NCBI GenBank assembly: GCA_032027145.1
Contig: JAVSMP010000001.1
Coordinates: 3,291,116-3,355,115 of the forward strand
Length of the DNA stretch: 64,000 bases
From: Ignavibacterium sp.
GTDB taxonomy: Bacteria; Bacteroidota; Ignavibacteria; Ignavibacteriales; Ignavibacteriaceae
Reading direction: 5' to 3'
A model generated the notes under the pieces. The model made no database searches and was not told the DNA's origin. It was given only the letters and a program-made list of their open reading frames with translations. The translations under genes were made by a program, and so were the position numbers. Below are positions 45,293 through 54,109 of this stretch, piece after piece. The first letter of the stretch is position 1; the number at the start of each line of letters is the position of its first letter.

Positions 45293-46852
45293 ATGACCCA
45301 AGTTACTGAGCGTGAACAATGGGGTACAAAAATAGGATTGATTCTTGCAGTTGCCGGAAATGCAGTTGGTTTAGGTAACTTTTTAAGATTTCCTGTTCAA
45401 GCAGCTCAAAATGGCGGTGGTGCTTTTATGATTCCGTATTTTATATTTTTCATTCTGCTTGGCATTCCGTTAATGTGGATTGAATGGGGAATCGGTAGAT
45501 ATGGCGGGTCATACAAGCATGGCAGTGCACCCGGTATGTTTGATGTTTTATGGAAAAATAAACTTGCTAAATATTTTGGTGCTATTGGTCTTTTTATTTC
45601 AATTACCATTCTTATTTACTATACTTACATCGAATCATGGACGCTTGGTTTTAGCTTATTTTCAATATTAGGAATGTATTCCAACGAAACCAAGGAAACA
45701 ATGGCAGGATTTTTATCAAGCTATCAGGGGATAACAACTTCAGAAACATTCAGTTCAATGTGGACAGCATATCTTTTAATGCTTTTAACTTTTTTCATAA
45801 ATTTTTTCGTTTTATATAGAGGGATATCTAAAGGAATTGAAAAACTTGCCAAGATAGCTATGCCACTGCTTTTCATATTTGCAATTGTACTTGCGATTCG
45901 AATTATAACATTAGGTGCTCCTGATCCTGCTCATCCTGAAAATTCAGTGGCAAACGGATTCGGTTTTATATGGAATCCTGATTTTTCTGCGTTAGGAAAT
46001 CCTAACATCTGGCTGGCGGCGGCTGGTCAGATATTTTTTACTTTATCGGTTGGGATGGGTACCATTCAAGCTTATGCAAGCTACTTAAAGAAAGATGATG
46101 ATATTGTTTTATCCGGATTAACAACTTCTTCTACAAATGAATTTGCAGAAGTGATTCTTGGTGCCTCAATTGCAATTCCAGTTGCAGTAGCTTTTTTTGG
46201 ACTTGATGCTACAAAAGAAATCGCTAAAGGCGGAGCATTTAACCTCGGGTTTGTTTCTATGCCCACAATTTTTGGAAGCAGTGCATTTCCACAAGGTAGC
46301 ATTTTTGGATTTATGTGGTTTCTGCTTTTATTCTTTGCAGGAATAACATCTTCAGTTGCAATGGGTCAGCCGGTTGTTGCTTTTCTCGAAGAAGAACTTG
46401 GGATGAACAGAAAAAAAGCTGTAGTGTTTTTAGCAATCGGTGTTTTAATTGCTGTTCAGTTTGTAGTGTTCTTTCTTAAATATGGTTTTTTAGATGAAAT
46501 GGATTACTGGGCAGGCACTTTTGGACTTGTTGTTTTTGCTTTGGTTGAAACTATACTTTTTATGTGGGTATTTGGTGCAGATAAAGCCTGGAAAGAAATG
46601 AATTATGGCGGTGATATTAAAATACCATTTTTCTTTTATTACATTATGAAATATATAACCCCTGTTATATTAATGATATTAATGATTTGGTGGTTTATCG
46701 AAAGTGCTTTACCCACACTTTTACTTAAAAATGTCAAACCTGAAAATATTCCTTATATCTGGGGTTCAAGATTGTTAATGGTGTCGATCGCCTTGATATT
46801 CTTATGGATGGTTAAAAAAGCCTGGGATAATAATCATAAGGAGGTAAAATAA
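45293..46852 (+). CDS. Sodium-dependent transporter (NSS/SNF family)
   Basis: This 519-residue membrane protein has about 12 spans. It begins with the sodium-site motif AVGLGNFLRFPVQAAQNGGG near 23-42. AAGQIFFTLSVGMGTIQAYASY near 242-263 and FAGITSSVAMGQP near 350 are the second sodium/substrate regions. The ATG at 45293 is chosen because a perfect AGGAGG lies 5-10 bases before it. It is a bacterial amino-acid:sodium symporter of the LeuT fold; substrate is not readable. A small membrane-protein gene overlaps its stop codon by one base. Confidence 0.93.
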   Translation: MTQVTEREQWGTKIGLILAVAGNAVGLGNFLRFPVQAAQNGGGAFMIPYFIFFILLGIPLMWIEWGIGRYGGSYKHGSAPGMFDVLWKNKLAKYFGAIGLFISITILIYYTYIESWTLGFSLFSILGMYSNETKETMAGFLSSYQGITTSETFSSMWTAYLLMLLTFFINFFVLYRGISKGIEKLAKIAMPLLFIFAIVLAIRIITLGAPDPAHPENSVANGFGFIWNPDFSALGNPNIWLAAAGQIFFTLSVGMGTIQAYASYLKKDDDIVLSGLTTSSTNEFAEVILGASIAIPVAVAFFGLDATKEIAKGGAFNLGFVSMPTIFGSSAFPQGSIFGFMWFLLLFFAGITSSVAMGQPVVAFLEEELGMNRKKAVVFLAIGVLIAVQFVVFFLKYGFLDEMDYWAGTFGLVVFALVETILFMWVFGADKAWKEMNYGGDIKIPFFFYYIMKYITPVILMILMIWWFIESALPTLLLKNVKPENIPYIWGSRLLMVSIALIFLWMVKKAWDNNHKEVK

Positions 46853-46965
46853 TGGGTTTAACAACTGCCGGTTACATTTTCTTAATAACAGCCTGGTTAA
46901 TAATAATTACTTTAGTTACATATACTTTTTATAAAGTATTTAAAGGTCAAAAGAAAAAACAGTGA
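46852..46965 (+). CDS. Small membrane subunit of the NSS transporter (MetS-like)
   Basis: This 37-residue protein has one membrane span (YIFLITAWLIIITLVTYTF) and a Lys-rich end (KGQKKKQ). It starts in a TAATG overlap with the transporter stop, and a strong AAGGAGG lies just ahead inside the transporter's last codons. Such tiny partners are known for some NSS transporters, such as MetS for the MetP methionine/alanine importer. The match here is by size, span and gene order only. It was found by translating the bases after the transporter. Confidence 0.72.
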   Translation: MGLTTAGYIFLITAWLIIITLVTYTFYKVFKGQKKKQ

Positions 46966-46984
46966 ACTTGTTTTAAATAAAATA

Positions 46985-47017
46985 TCCGGATTGTTAGTCC
47001 AATTACTACAATCCGGA
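46985..47017. terminator. Bidirectional hairpin between convergent genes
   Basis: Arms TCCGGATTGT and ACAATCCGGA form a perfect 10-bp stem. An outer pair, CAGTGAAC at 46960-46967 and GTTCACTG at 47035-47042, could extend the structure. It lies between the plus-strand transporter pair and the minus-strand deiminase gene, so it can end transcription from either side. There is no long U run. Confidence 0.6.
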
Positions 47018-47050
47018 CAAATATCACTAGTATTGTTCACTGATATTATA

Positions 47051-49108
47051 TTATCTGATTAATACCATTTTCTTTGTTTGAATAAAAGCTCCGTCATTGT
47101 TATTTGCGGAGTAAATCTTAAGCTGATAAAAGTAAACCCCGCTGACCAAATTATTTGCATTAAATTCAACTTCATAATTCCCTGCTGGTTTTTCTTCATT
47201 AACCAGTGTTGAAATCTCATTCCCCAGAATATCATATACTTTTAATGTTACCAAACACTTTTCTATTTTGCTCTGAATGACTTCGGGAATTGAGTATTTT
47301 ATTTTAGTGGATGGATTGAATGGATTTGGATAATTCTGTTCAAGTGAAAATACATTTGGTACATTTACATCTATTTTTATTTCTTGTGAATATGCAAATG
47401 AACCATCGTAATCAATCTGTTTCAATCTGTAATCAAGAGTAAAACTTGGATTGTTTATATGCGATAGATCATCTTTAAATGAATAGAATTTTGGTTCAGT
47501 AGTAGTTCCGGACCCGGGAACGAATCCTACTTTCTTCCAATCATTCATTTTTTCAATATTGCCATGCTGCAATCTTTCAATCTCATAGCCTTTGTTATTT
47601 AATTCAGTAGCAGTTCTCCAGTTAAGAGTCACCACTGAATTATTTATATCTGCTGAAAAAGAAATCAATTCTACCGGCACGTTATTAGAAATTTCAAAAC
47701 TATAAAAACCCGCCGGTGCAGTTAATGGTTTGGTTACAGTTCTTCCACTAAATGAAGAAGCTGAGATGTAATAATAAACTTCAATTCCATCTATCTGAGC
47801 AGGAATATAAGCTTTAAATGTATCACTATTTGTTTCGTTCATTGATAATTGAGTAAAACCAGAAGTTGTATCAGTCGTCCAGTAAACAAAAGCATCTTCT
47901 ATTCCAGATTTGGTTTTGATGTATGCCTTTATTTCTATTGAATCAGATGAAACTATAATACCACTTAACTTTGGATGTGAAATATAAACTGGTTCTGTTA
48001 CTCCGATCTCTTTTGTAATGCAATGAATTGTTCCGAGTGCAGGAATAATAGAATTAGAATTTATTCCAACTATTCTATAACCAGGCATTGCCTCTCTATA
48101 TATTCTTAATGCTGTTGTATCATACTGTAACTCATAAGTTGGAACAATTACTGTTTTGTTTATAATTAGTGAATTTGTATAAGTTCTGTAATTTGCAGAA
48201 GGTGGATATTGACCGTTTTCGGGAGGCATTGGAATACGGACAACTTTAAAGGGTCTTCCATAGCAGGTTAAAAAATTATTTAACACATACTGAAGATTTG
48301 CCTCTATCTGCGGACCATCTGCAACACCGGGTGGATACTGACCAACAAGTAATGTTTCTTCATCAAGTAATTTCATATGCATATCTATATGATGGATCTG
48401 ATCATAAGGAAGTGTTTCCATTTTAATATATCTGTCCAGCCCCATAAACTTATTCATTATAAGATTGATTTGTGCTTCGGTTTTCCCAGAGTTTTCATTT
48501 AAAATAAGTTTTGAAGAAAAACCAGTACCATGTCCATCAGTCATAAAATTTCCGCCAGAAGCAATCAGATCATAAGGAGGTGTTGTTGTTTGATAGATCG
48601 GAAGTCCAGTATAGTTAGCAAAGAATACCGGAATTACATCATCGAGAGGTCGTGGTCTGTTATAAATCCAATCAATAATTTTTAATGTATCAGAAACTCC
48701 TGAATATACACTCCATGGACCATAATCTCTGACCCAAATGGAATTGAATGAAGTGATAAGAAATTTAAGATTAACTAAAGGTACCCCTCCGGCAGAAAGA
48801 TAATTTTTAACACTATTGGAATCACTGCAAACTATATATACTAATCCTTCTTCTTGAGCATAATCCACTATCTGCCTTAGTATCGAAGTATAAGATGTCC
48901 AGGTAATTAATATACCCTGCAGTTCTTCCCATTCAGCCATAGTTCTTACAGGTGTTGGCGGCGGTTCAGAAAATTCCGGAAATAATAAAGGCTGGTAATT
49001 TTGCCATAACTGTTTTTCTTCTTCTGTCATCTGATGAGGAAGATCCTGTGCAAAATAAATTTGCGTTACAAGGATAAAGAAAAACAGGATTCTATAAATA
49101 GTTTTCAA
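47051..49108 (-). CDS. Secreted peptidylarginine/agmatine deiminase-family protein with T9SS sorting domain
   Basis: The 685-residue protein has a signal peptide (1-20), a deiminase fold (about 40-370), an Ig-like domain (about 380-470), a linker and Fn3-like part, and a C-terminal T9SS sorting domain (NYPNPFNPSTKIKYSIP near 600, GVYFYQL, KKMVLIR end). Catalytic residues line up with the secreted deiminase of Porphyromonas: Asp128 in WVRDYGPW, His240 and Asp242 in HHIDMHM, Asn312 and Cys363 in GTIHCIT. RPR at 151-153 matches the pair of arginines (Arg152/Arg154 in that enzyme) that hold the carboxylate of C-terminal arginine. It probably acts at or outside the cell surface on arginine residues. 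A free-agmatine role is the alternative. Confidence 0.82.
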   Translation of the reverse strand: MKTIYRILFFFILVTQIYFAQDLPHQMTEEEKQLWQNYQPLLFPEFSEPPPTPVRTMAEWEELQGILITWTSYTSILRQIVDYAQEEGLVYIVCSDSNSVKNYLSAGGVPLVNLKFLITSFNSIWVRDYGPWSVYSGVSDTLKIIDWIYNRPRPLDDVIPVFFANYTGLPIYQTTTPPYDLIASGGNFMTDGHGTGFSSKLILNENSGKTEAQINLIMNKFMGLDRYIKMETLPYDQIHHIDMHMKLLDEETLLVGQYPPGVADGPQIEANLQYVLNNFLTCYGRPFKVVRIPMPPENGQYPPSANYRTYTNSLIINKTVIVPTYELQYDTTALRIYREAMPGYRIVGINSNSIIPALGTIHCITKEIGVTEPVYISHPKLSGIIVSSDSIEIKAYIKTKSGIEDAFVYWTTDTTSGFTQLSMNETNSDTFKAYIPAQIDGIEVYYYISASSFSGRTVTKPLTAPAGFYSFEISNNVPVELISFSADINNSVVTLNWRTATELNNKGYEIERLQHGNIEKMNDWKKVGFVPGSGTTTEPKFYSFKDDLSHINNPSFTLDYRLKQIDYDGSFAYSQEIKIDVNVPNVFSLEQNYPNPFNPSTKIKYSIPEVIQSKIEKCLVTLKVYDILGNEISTLVNEEKPAGNYEVEFNANNLVSGVYFYQLKIYSANNNDGAFIQTKKMVLIR

Positions 49109-49160
49109 AATTCATCCTATTTCTGATTGAAAAATATTTGATTATATCTTTTCTTTTTAA

Positions 49161-49250
49161 AGTGAACTCATCCTAAGTCAAACTCTTAAAAAGAGAAAGG
49201 ATTTCTCTCCTTCTCTTCTTACGGGAAGTGGCAGGGAGATGAATCCTGTA
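49161..49250. repeat. Degenerate hairpin module, possible relative of the 62-63 kb repeat
   Basis: The run CTCTTAAAAAGAG followed by CCTTCTCTTCTTACGGGAAG has the same order as the hairpin module at 62-63 kb (first a CTCTT-AAA-AAGAG hairpin, then CCTTCTCTT). Many bases have changed. It lies in the 221-base gap between two T9SS cargo genes, where no gene is seen. Confidence 0.35.
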
Positions 49251-49329
49251 TTTAATGAATCTCTTTATATGGCTAAAGCCAATCTCTGATTATTTTTCAT
49301 TTCCAAGTTGCAAGGTAAGGGATAATATT

Positions 49330-51441
49330 TTATCTCAGCAAAATCATTTTGCGCACTTGAACTAATTCACCTGCATTTAATTGATAAAAATAAACTCCAC
49401 TTGAGAGATTAGTTGGAGACCACTCAACTTCATAAGTACCTGCGGATTTGTATTCATCAACCAATGCTGCAATTTCATTTCCTAGAACATCATACACTTT
49501 AAGTGTAACGTATTGAGTACTGTTTATTGCATACTGTATTCTGGTTGATGGATTAAATGGATTTGGATAGTTTTGAAAAAGCTGAAATGATTCAGGTATC
49601 GAAGTTAATTTATCAGAGACACTTACGGGTGATTCAAAAAAAGAAATTACCTTGCTTAAAAACAAATCTCGTTTAGCTTCGGGATAAATAGTTTCAAAAG
49701 GGAAACCCATAAAAACTACTTTAGCATTTTCAGAACCACCGGGGAATATACCTGCGAAGTTAACAGCAGCGAATTGACTTGTTAGATTAGAATATTGCAG
49801 ACAGTTTACTCCGCCATTTACTCCTTTAACTACATCAGGATACTGAACATTTATAGTTCCCTGTGTTCCGTTATCAAAATTAATCACACCAATGCCATCA
49901 AATATTCCGGATGATACAGGTTCTGCTTGATAATATGTTCCGGAAATATTATTTGGTGCATCATATACATACTGGCTTTTTAAATAATTGTGAATAAAAT
50001 CTTTATCGCTTGAAGAACCTTTATTATCCAAATCCCATGCAATCTCTGCTCCTGATACAAAAAGGTTGCCTCCGTTTTTCAGAAAATTTTTTACAATCTG
50101 CTGTTCAGTATTGCTAAATGTTTCATCTGCAGTGCTTTCATCACCAAGAATATAATCTACAATTGAATAATCCTGAAGCGATACTAACCCTTGAATAACT
50201 GCATCATTTGTTGCAGAACAAAATGAATAACCATTTTGTTTAAAAGATTTTCCATGCTGACGAATAAAATTGTAAGTGTTTCCTGAAGAAGCGCGATCAA
50301 AACCATTGATAATTAGAACCTGAGAATTAGATTCTGAAGTAATACCCCCTAAAACTTCAGATGGAATAGAATAACCGTCAGAATTCTGAGCCCTTAATCG
50401 GAAAAAGAATATGCTATCCATTGACAAACCGCTTACAATTATACTGTCAGTAAATGCAGAAGTAGAATCATTAAAAGTTAATCCATCATTTCCATAGAAT
50501 GCTTTGTAAGTTATACCCGGAGTTGGTAAAACAAAAATCTTTAAGCTTGAAGGTGAGTTCCAAATTATTCCAAATGTTTTAGGCGGAGGCGGAGCATTAC
50601 CGGAAAGAGTATAATATGGTTTTAAAATTGTTCCTTCATCACTGACAAGACTGCACAAATTAGCATTAGCTAAAAGCTGTGCAAAAGTAGTGGGGCTGCC
50701 ATCAACAATAACTGAATCCAAAACTAAACGGATACCATGGCTATAATCAGCATAAGTTTCACTATGTCCGTTGTAAACAGGCTGGATTGGAGAACCATTC
50801 AACTGATGCCAGCCATAAATTACAACAGGCTTTGGGACGTTTGGTCTTAAATTTTGGTAAATGCTGTTCGATATTATTACATCTTTCTTTGTTCCACCCA
50901 CTAAGCTTCCAAGCGGATATTGCGGGATAACAGGAAATCTTATTGATTTAACAGAATCATTATGCTGTGAAAAAACCGGAACAGTTGTCATTGCACCGGT
51001 TGGAGGAATTGGCTGCGGTCTCAATTTTAATGTTGATGAAGTATAAATCTGATCAACCATTTTTTTTGTCGGAAGTGTACAATTAAGATAATTGCATATC
51101 CTTTGAGCAAGCAGCGGCGTCATCGGACATAAAAAATAATCTGAGTCAGATCCAACTGCAAGATACTCGGGAATAGCAAAATATTTTACTGAATGATTAT
51201 TGCCGCCAATATTTACATTAGCTGTGATTGAATTTAATTGTCTCATAAACTCAGGAATGTTTCCGGTTGTAATTTGAGAGTATATCTGTTCTTCTCTATC
51301 CTCTAAAGACATACTCCAGATTAAATTTACAAAGGAAGAGCCAGACATCGCATTTGGTGATCTTGGGGGAACCGGTAATGTTTGAGTAAATGAATTAAAT
51401 GAGACTAATACAGAAAACGTTATACAATAAATTATCTTCAT
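49330..51441 (-). CDS. T9SS-secreted protein with amidotransferase-like domain
   Basis: This 703-residue secreted protein has a signal peptide (1-19). The N-terminal domain (about 30-270) shows YGWHQLNGSPIQP and YADYSHGIRLV near 220-255, seen in Bacteroidota proteins often labelled xanthan lyase-like, though without proof of activity. An Fn3-like domain (about 285-365) and a glutamine amidotransferase-like Rossmann domain (about 372-610; VLIINGFDRAS, FLKNGGNLFVSG, VVFMGFPFE) follow. The end is a T9SS sorting domain (NYPNPFNPSTRIQY and VRKMILLR). It is separated from the deiminase by 221 bases with no clear operon link. Substrate unknown. Confidence 0.7.
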   Translation of the reverse strand: MKIIYCITFSVLVSFNSFTQTLPVPPRSPNAMSGSSFVNLIWSMSLEDREEQIYSQITTGNIPEFMRQLNSITANVNIGGNNHSVKYFAIPEYLAVGSDSDYFLCPMTPLLAQRICNYLNCTLPTKKMVDQIYTSSTLKLRPQPIPPTGAMTTVPVFSQHNDSVKSIRFPVIPQYPLGSLVGGTKKDVIISNSIYQNLRPNVPKPVVIYGWHQLNGSPIQPVYNGHSETYADYSHGIRLVLDSVIVDGSPTTFAQLLANANLCSLVSDEGTILKPYYTLSGNAPPPPKTFGIIWNSPSSLKIFVLPTPGITYKAFYGNDGLTFNDSTSAFTDSIIVSGLSMDSIFFFRLRAQNSDGYSIPSEVLGGITSESNSQVLIINGFDRASSGNTYNFIRQHGKSFKQNGYSFCSATNDAVIQGLVSLQDYSIVDYILGDESTADETFSNTEQQIVKNFLKNGGNLFVSGAEIAWDLDNKGSSSDKDFIHNYLKSQYVYDAPNNISGTYYQAEPVSSGIFDGIGVINFDNGTQGTINVQYPDVVKGVNGGVNCLQYSNLTSQFAAVNFAGIFPGGSENAKVVFMGFPFETIYPEAKRDLFLSKVISFFESPVSVSDKLTSIPESFQLFQNYPNPFNPSTRIQYAINSTQYVTLKVYDVLGNEIAALVDEYKSAGTYEVEWSPTNLSSGVYFYQLNAGELVQVRKMILLR

Positions 51442-51910
51442 TTCATCCCTTAAATTTGTTTGAGAAAATTTATCTTTTGTTTTGATAAAATTACCAATTA
51501 TAATCCTTTAAACCGAGTCTCACTCTGTAAACCTTGTCTGTAGCTAAATATGTTACTTAAATAAATTTCGGATCATAACTACAGGAATTTCTACATTCGT
51601 TTTCCAAGCCTGCAACTTCATTTGATTAAACTCAAAAAGTTTTTAAAGTAATATCTGGTAGAATAAATCAATATTCTGTCCAACTGTGAATTGATAATAA
51701 TACATAAAAAGATACAGGTGTTTGAGTGGAAAATGTTTTTGTAACGCTCAAAACATCAAATGAAAAGTAATTGTAAGTTTTGTTTGTCCGTTTGAATTTG
51801 GAATTGTTGTGATAATGAAAAGTTAACAACTGTTGGAGATAACATTAAATATTTTATTCTGTTTTCTTAAAAATAATATTCATGCTTACTAAGCAAAAAC
51901 ATAAAGTAAG
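51442..51910. other. 469-base gap without an intact gene, possible decayed coding DNA
   Basis: No intact gene, tRNA or repeat is recognised here. On the minus strand two short open pieces lie close together in different frames (reading IPNSNGQTKLTIT and SVTKTFSTQTPVSFYVLLS) at about 51660-51830. They look like fragments of an exported protein gene broken by frameshifts. This is a weak impression from composition only. The rest should hold the promoter of the T9SS cargo gene's neighbour and the end of rlmB. Confidence 0.3.
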
Positions 51911-52648
51911 TTAACTGCTAAGATTTCTTTGTCTGATTATTTCAAAAAGCAATATTCCCGCTGCAACTGAAACATTTAATGACTGAATTTTCCCCTTCAT
52001 CGGGATACGGACAAGATGATCACAGTTATCGGCAGTAAGCTTTCTGATTCCCTTTTCTTCATTACCCACTATCAATGCAATCGGAGTTTTGTAATCAACT
52101 GTTGTATAATCTTTAGCACCTTCGAGATATGAGCCAACAATCCAGAAACCATTTTTTTTGAGTTCGGTAATTGCCTGAGATAAGTTATTAACCTGAGCTA
52201 TTTTAATATACTCACTTGCACCGGCAGATGTTTTTGCAACTGTTTCATTAATAGGTGCTGAATTGTGTTTGGTAACAATAACTCCATCAACGCCGCTGCA
52301 TTCCGCACTGCGTAAAATTGCGCCAACATTATGTGTATCCTGAATTGAATCAAGTATTAGAAGAAGAGCTTCACTTTCTTTCGATTTTGAAATTTTGATA
52401 ATTTCATCAAGTGAATAAAACTTAAACGAGGATTTAACAGCAGCAACACCCTGAGCGATTTTATCTTTGGTAATAAGTTTAAACTTATCAGAAGGAATCT
52501 GATTTATTTTTATTCCTTTTTTTTTAGCAGCAATACGAATTGCATCAATTATTCCCCCCTGCTGACCAAACAGAATATAAACCTGAGAAATATCTTCATC
52601 AGAATTTAATGCTTCTAGAACAGGTTTTCTTCCGATTATTATGTTCAT
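51911..52648 (-). CDS. rlmB: 23S rRNA (guanosine-2'-O)-methyltransferase, RlmB type
   Basis: The 245-residue SpoU-family enzyme methylates a guanosine 2'-OH in 23S rRNA (G2251 in E. coli). The N-terminal part (about 1-75) is the L30e-like RNA-binding domain. The SpoU motifs follow: DTHNVGAILRSAECSGVDGV near 104-123, IVGNEEKGIRKL near 190 and IPMKGKIQSLNVSVAAGILL near 212-231. Length is normal for RlmB. It lies downstream of hisS by 103 bases. Annotation as RlmB rather than TrmH-type rests on the N-terminal domain and size. Confidence 0.92.
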   Translation of the reverse strand: MNIIIGRKPVLEALNSDEDISQVYILFGQQGGIIDAIRIAAKKKGIKINQIPSDKFKLITKDKIAQGVAAVKSSFKFYSLDEIIKISKSKESEALLLILDSIQDTHNVGAILRSAECSGVDGVIVTKHNSAPINETVAKTSAGASEYIKIAQVNNLSQAITELKKNGFWIVGSYLEGAKDYTTVDYKTPIALIVGNEEKGIRKLTADNCDHLVRIPMKGKIQSLNVSVAAGILLFEIIRQRNLSS

Positions 52649-52751
52649 AAAATATTCAGGAATTCTTAATTATAGCGTTAAGCAAAACTGAGGTACTGTA
52701 TATCAAACTATTAATTTTAATTTCTCTACACTACTAATACTAAACAGTTCT

Positions 52752-54008
52752 TCACTTAAGTTTTGCATAAAGTGTATTGAATTCGCTTAGAGCAATTATC
52801 TCTTCAACACCAGATGACATATCCTTAAGCTTCAGTAATTCTTTTTTATATTCATCGCCGCCGACAAATAATACATACTTTGTATTCATTTTATTTGCTT
52901 CACGCATTTGTGCTTTTACGCTTCGATTCAGATAATCATAATCGCAGCTAATATTCTGTGTTCTCAAAACAGAAGCAAATTCAGCGATCTTATCTTCCAG
53001 TCCAGAATCAACTCTTATCAAATATACATCAATTGATTGATCGGGAATATTAAGTGATTTTTCATTTTCACAAGCAAGAAGAATTCTTTCTATCCCGGCA
53101 GCAAATCCAGTTGCCGGAGCTGCTTTACCTCCAAGTGTTTCAATCAGCAGATCATATCTTCCACCGCCGCATAATGCTGTTTGTGCTCCAACACTTCCGC
53201 TGTCAATTTCAAAAGTCAGTTTTGTATAATAATCCAACCCTCTGACAAGTGCGGTATCAATCTGAAAAGGAATTCCGGCTTTTGATAACTGGTTTTTTAC
53301 CACTTCAAAATCTTGCTTACTCTCATCATCAAGATGTTCAATTAACTTAGGTGCATCTTTTATAATATTTTGATCTGATTCGATTTTACTATCAAATATC
53401 CTTAAGATATTAGTATCAAATCTTCTTCTGCTGTCTTCGGATAGCAAACTCTTTTTATCTTCAAGATAATTTTTAAGCAGCTTTTTATAAGTTTCTCTTG
53501 TTTCAGGTGTGCCTAAAGAATTTATTTTAACAGTAAGATTATTTAATCCGAGTGATTTAAGAATTCCATACGCTAATTGAATCATTTCAGTATCCAGCAA
53601 AGGAGACCTGCTGCCGATTGCTTCTGCACCAAACTGATTAAATTGTCTTAGTCTGCCTGCCTGCGGTCTTTCCTGTCTGAACATCGGTGAGATGTAAAAC
53701 AATTTTGTGAGCGGCTGTTGTGCCCCAAGTGAATGCTCAATATAAGAGCGTACAACTGGTGCTGTCATTTCAGGTTTTAATGTTAAGCTTGTTTCACTTC
53801 TATCTTTAAAAGTGTACATCTCTTTTCCTACAATATCAGTCTCCTCACCTATTCCACGAATAAACAAAGCTGTTTCTTCAAAGACCGGAGTACGAATTTC
53901 CTTGTAATTAAAAAGACGAAAAGTTTCTCTTAATAGTTCTTCAAGATACTGCCATTTTGCAATATCAGCCGGCAGAATATCTTTTGTCCCTGTTATTGAT
54001 TTAATCAT
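52752..54008 (-). CDS. hisS: Histidyl-tRNA synthetase
   Basis: This 418-residue class II synthetase charges tRNA-His. Motif 1 region is near 45-80, motif 2 is FRQERPQAGRLRQFNQFG near 112-129, and the histidine-binding LVRGLDYYTKLTFEI is near 258-272. Motif 3 is TGFAAGIERILLACE near 298. The C-terminal anticodon domain covers about 325-418. Length is typical. It follows a REP-like palindrome pair that separates it from the ptsN-like gene. Confidence 0.97.
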   Translation of the reverse strand: MIKSITGTKDILPADIAKWQYLEELLRETFRLFNYKEIRTPVFEETALFIRGIGEETDIVGKEMYTFKDRSETSLTLKPEMTAPVVRSYIEHSLGAQQPLTKLFYISPMFRQERPQAGRLRQFNQFGAEAIGSRSPLLDTEMIQLAYGILKSLGLNNLTVKINSLGTPETRETYKKLLKNYLEDKKSLLSEDSRRRFDTNILRIFDSKIESDQNIIKDAPKLIEHLDDESKQDFEVVKNQLSKAGIPFQIDTALVRGLDYYTKLTFEIDSGSVGAQTALCGGGRYDLLIETLGGKAAPATGFAAGIERILLACENEKSLNIPDQSIDVYLIRVDSGLEDKIAEFASVLRTQNISCDYDYLNRSVKAQMREANKMNTKYVLFVGGDEYKKELLKLKDMSSGVEEIIALSEFNTLYAKLK

Positions 54009-54027
54009 TTATCAGTTGGATTTATTT

Positions 54028-54053
54028 TCACACTGAGCAATGTCGAAGTGTGA
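54028..54053. repeat. REP-like palindrome, first unit
   Basis: Arms TCACACT and AGTGTGA enclose the core GAGCAATGTCGA, 19 bases upstream of hisS. With the second unit at 54078-54104 (opposite orientation) it forms a pair. Compared with the copy before dinB (arms ATACT and AGTAT), core bases are kept while arm bases change together, which points to selection for the fold. Confidence 0.65.
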
Positions 54054-54077
54054 CAGAGTAATAATTAATTAAGGCAG

Positions 54078-54104
54078 GTTATCCTTCGACCGGCTCAGGA
54101 TAAC
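54078..54104. repeat. REP-like palindrome, second unit (inverted)
   Basis: Arms GTTATCCT and AGGATAAC form an 8-bp stem around the core TCGACCGGCTC. Read on the minus strand the core is GAGCCGGTCGA, the same as the first unit apart from the centre. It begins just past the ptsN-like stop codon and could serve as its 3' hairpin. Confidence 0.65.
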
Positions 54105-54109
54105 AATTA

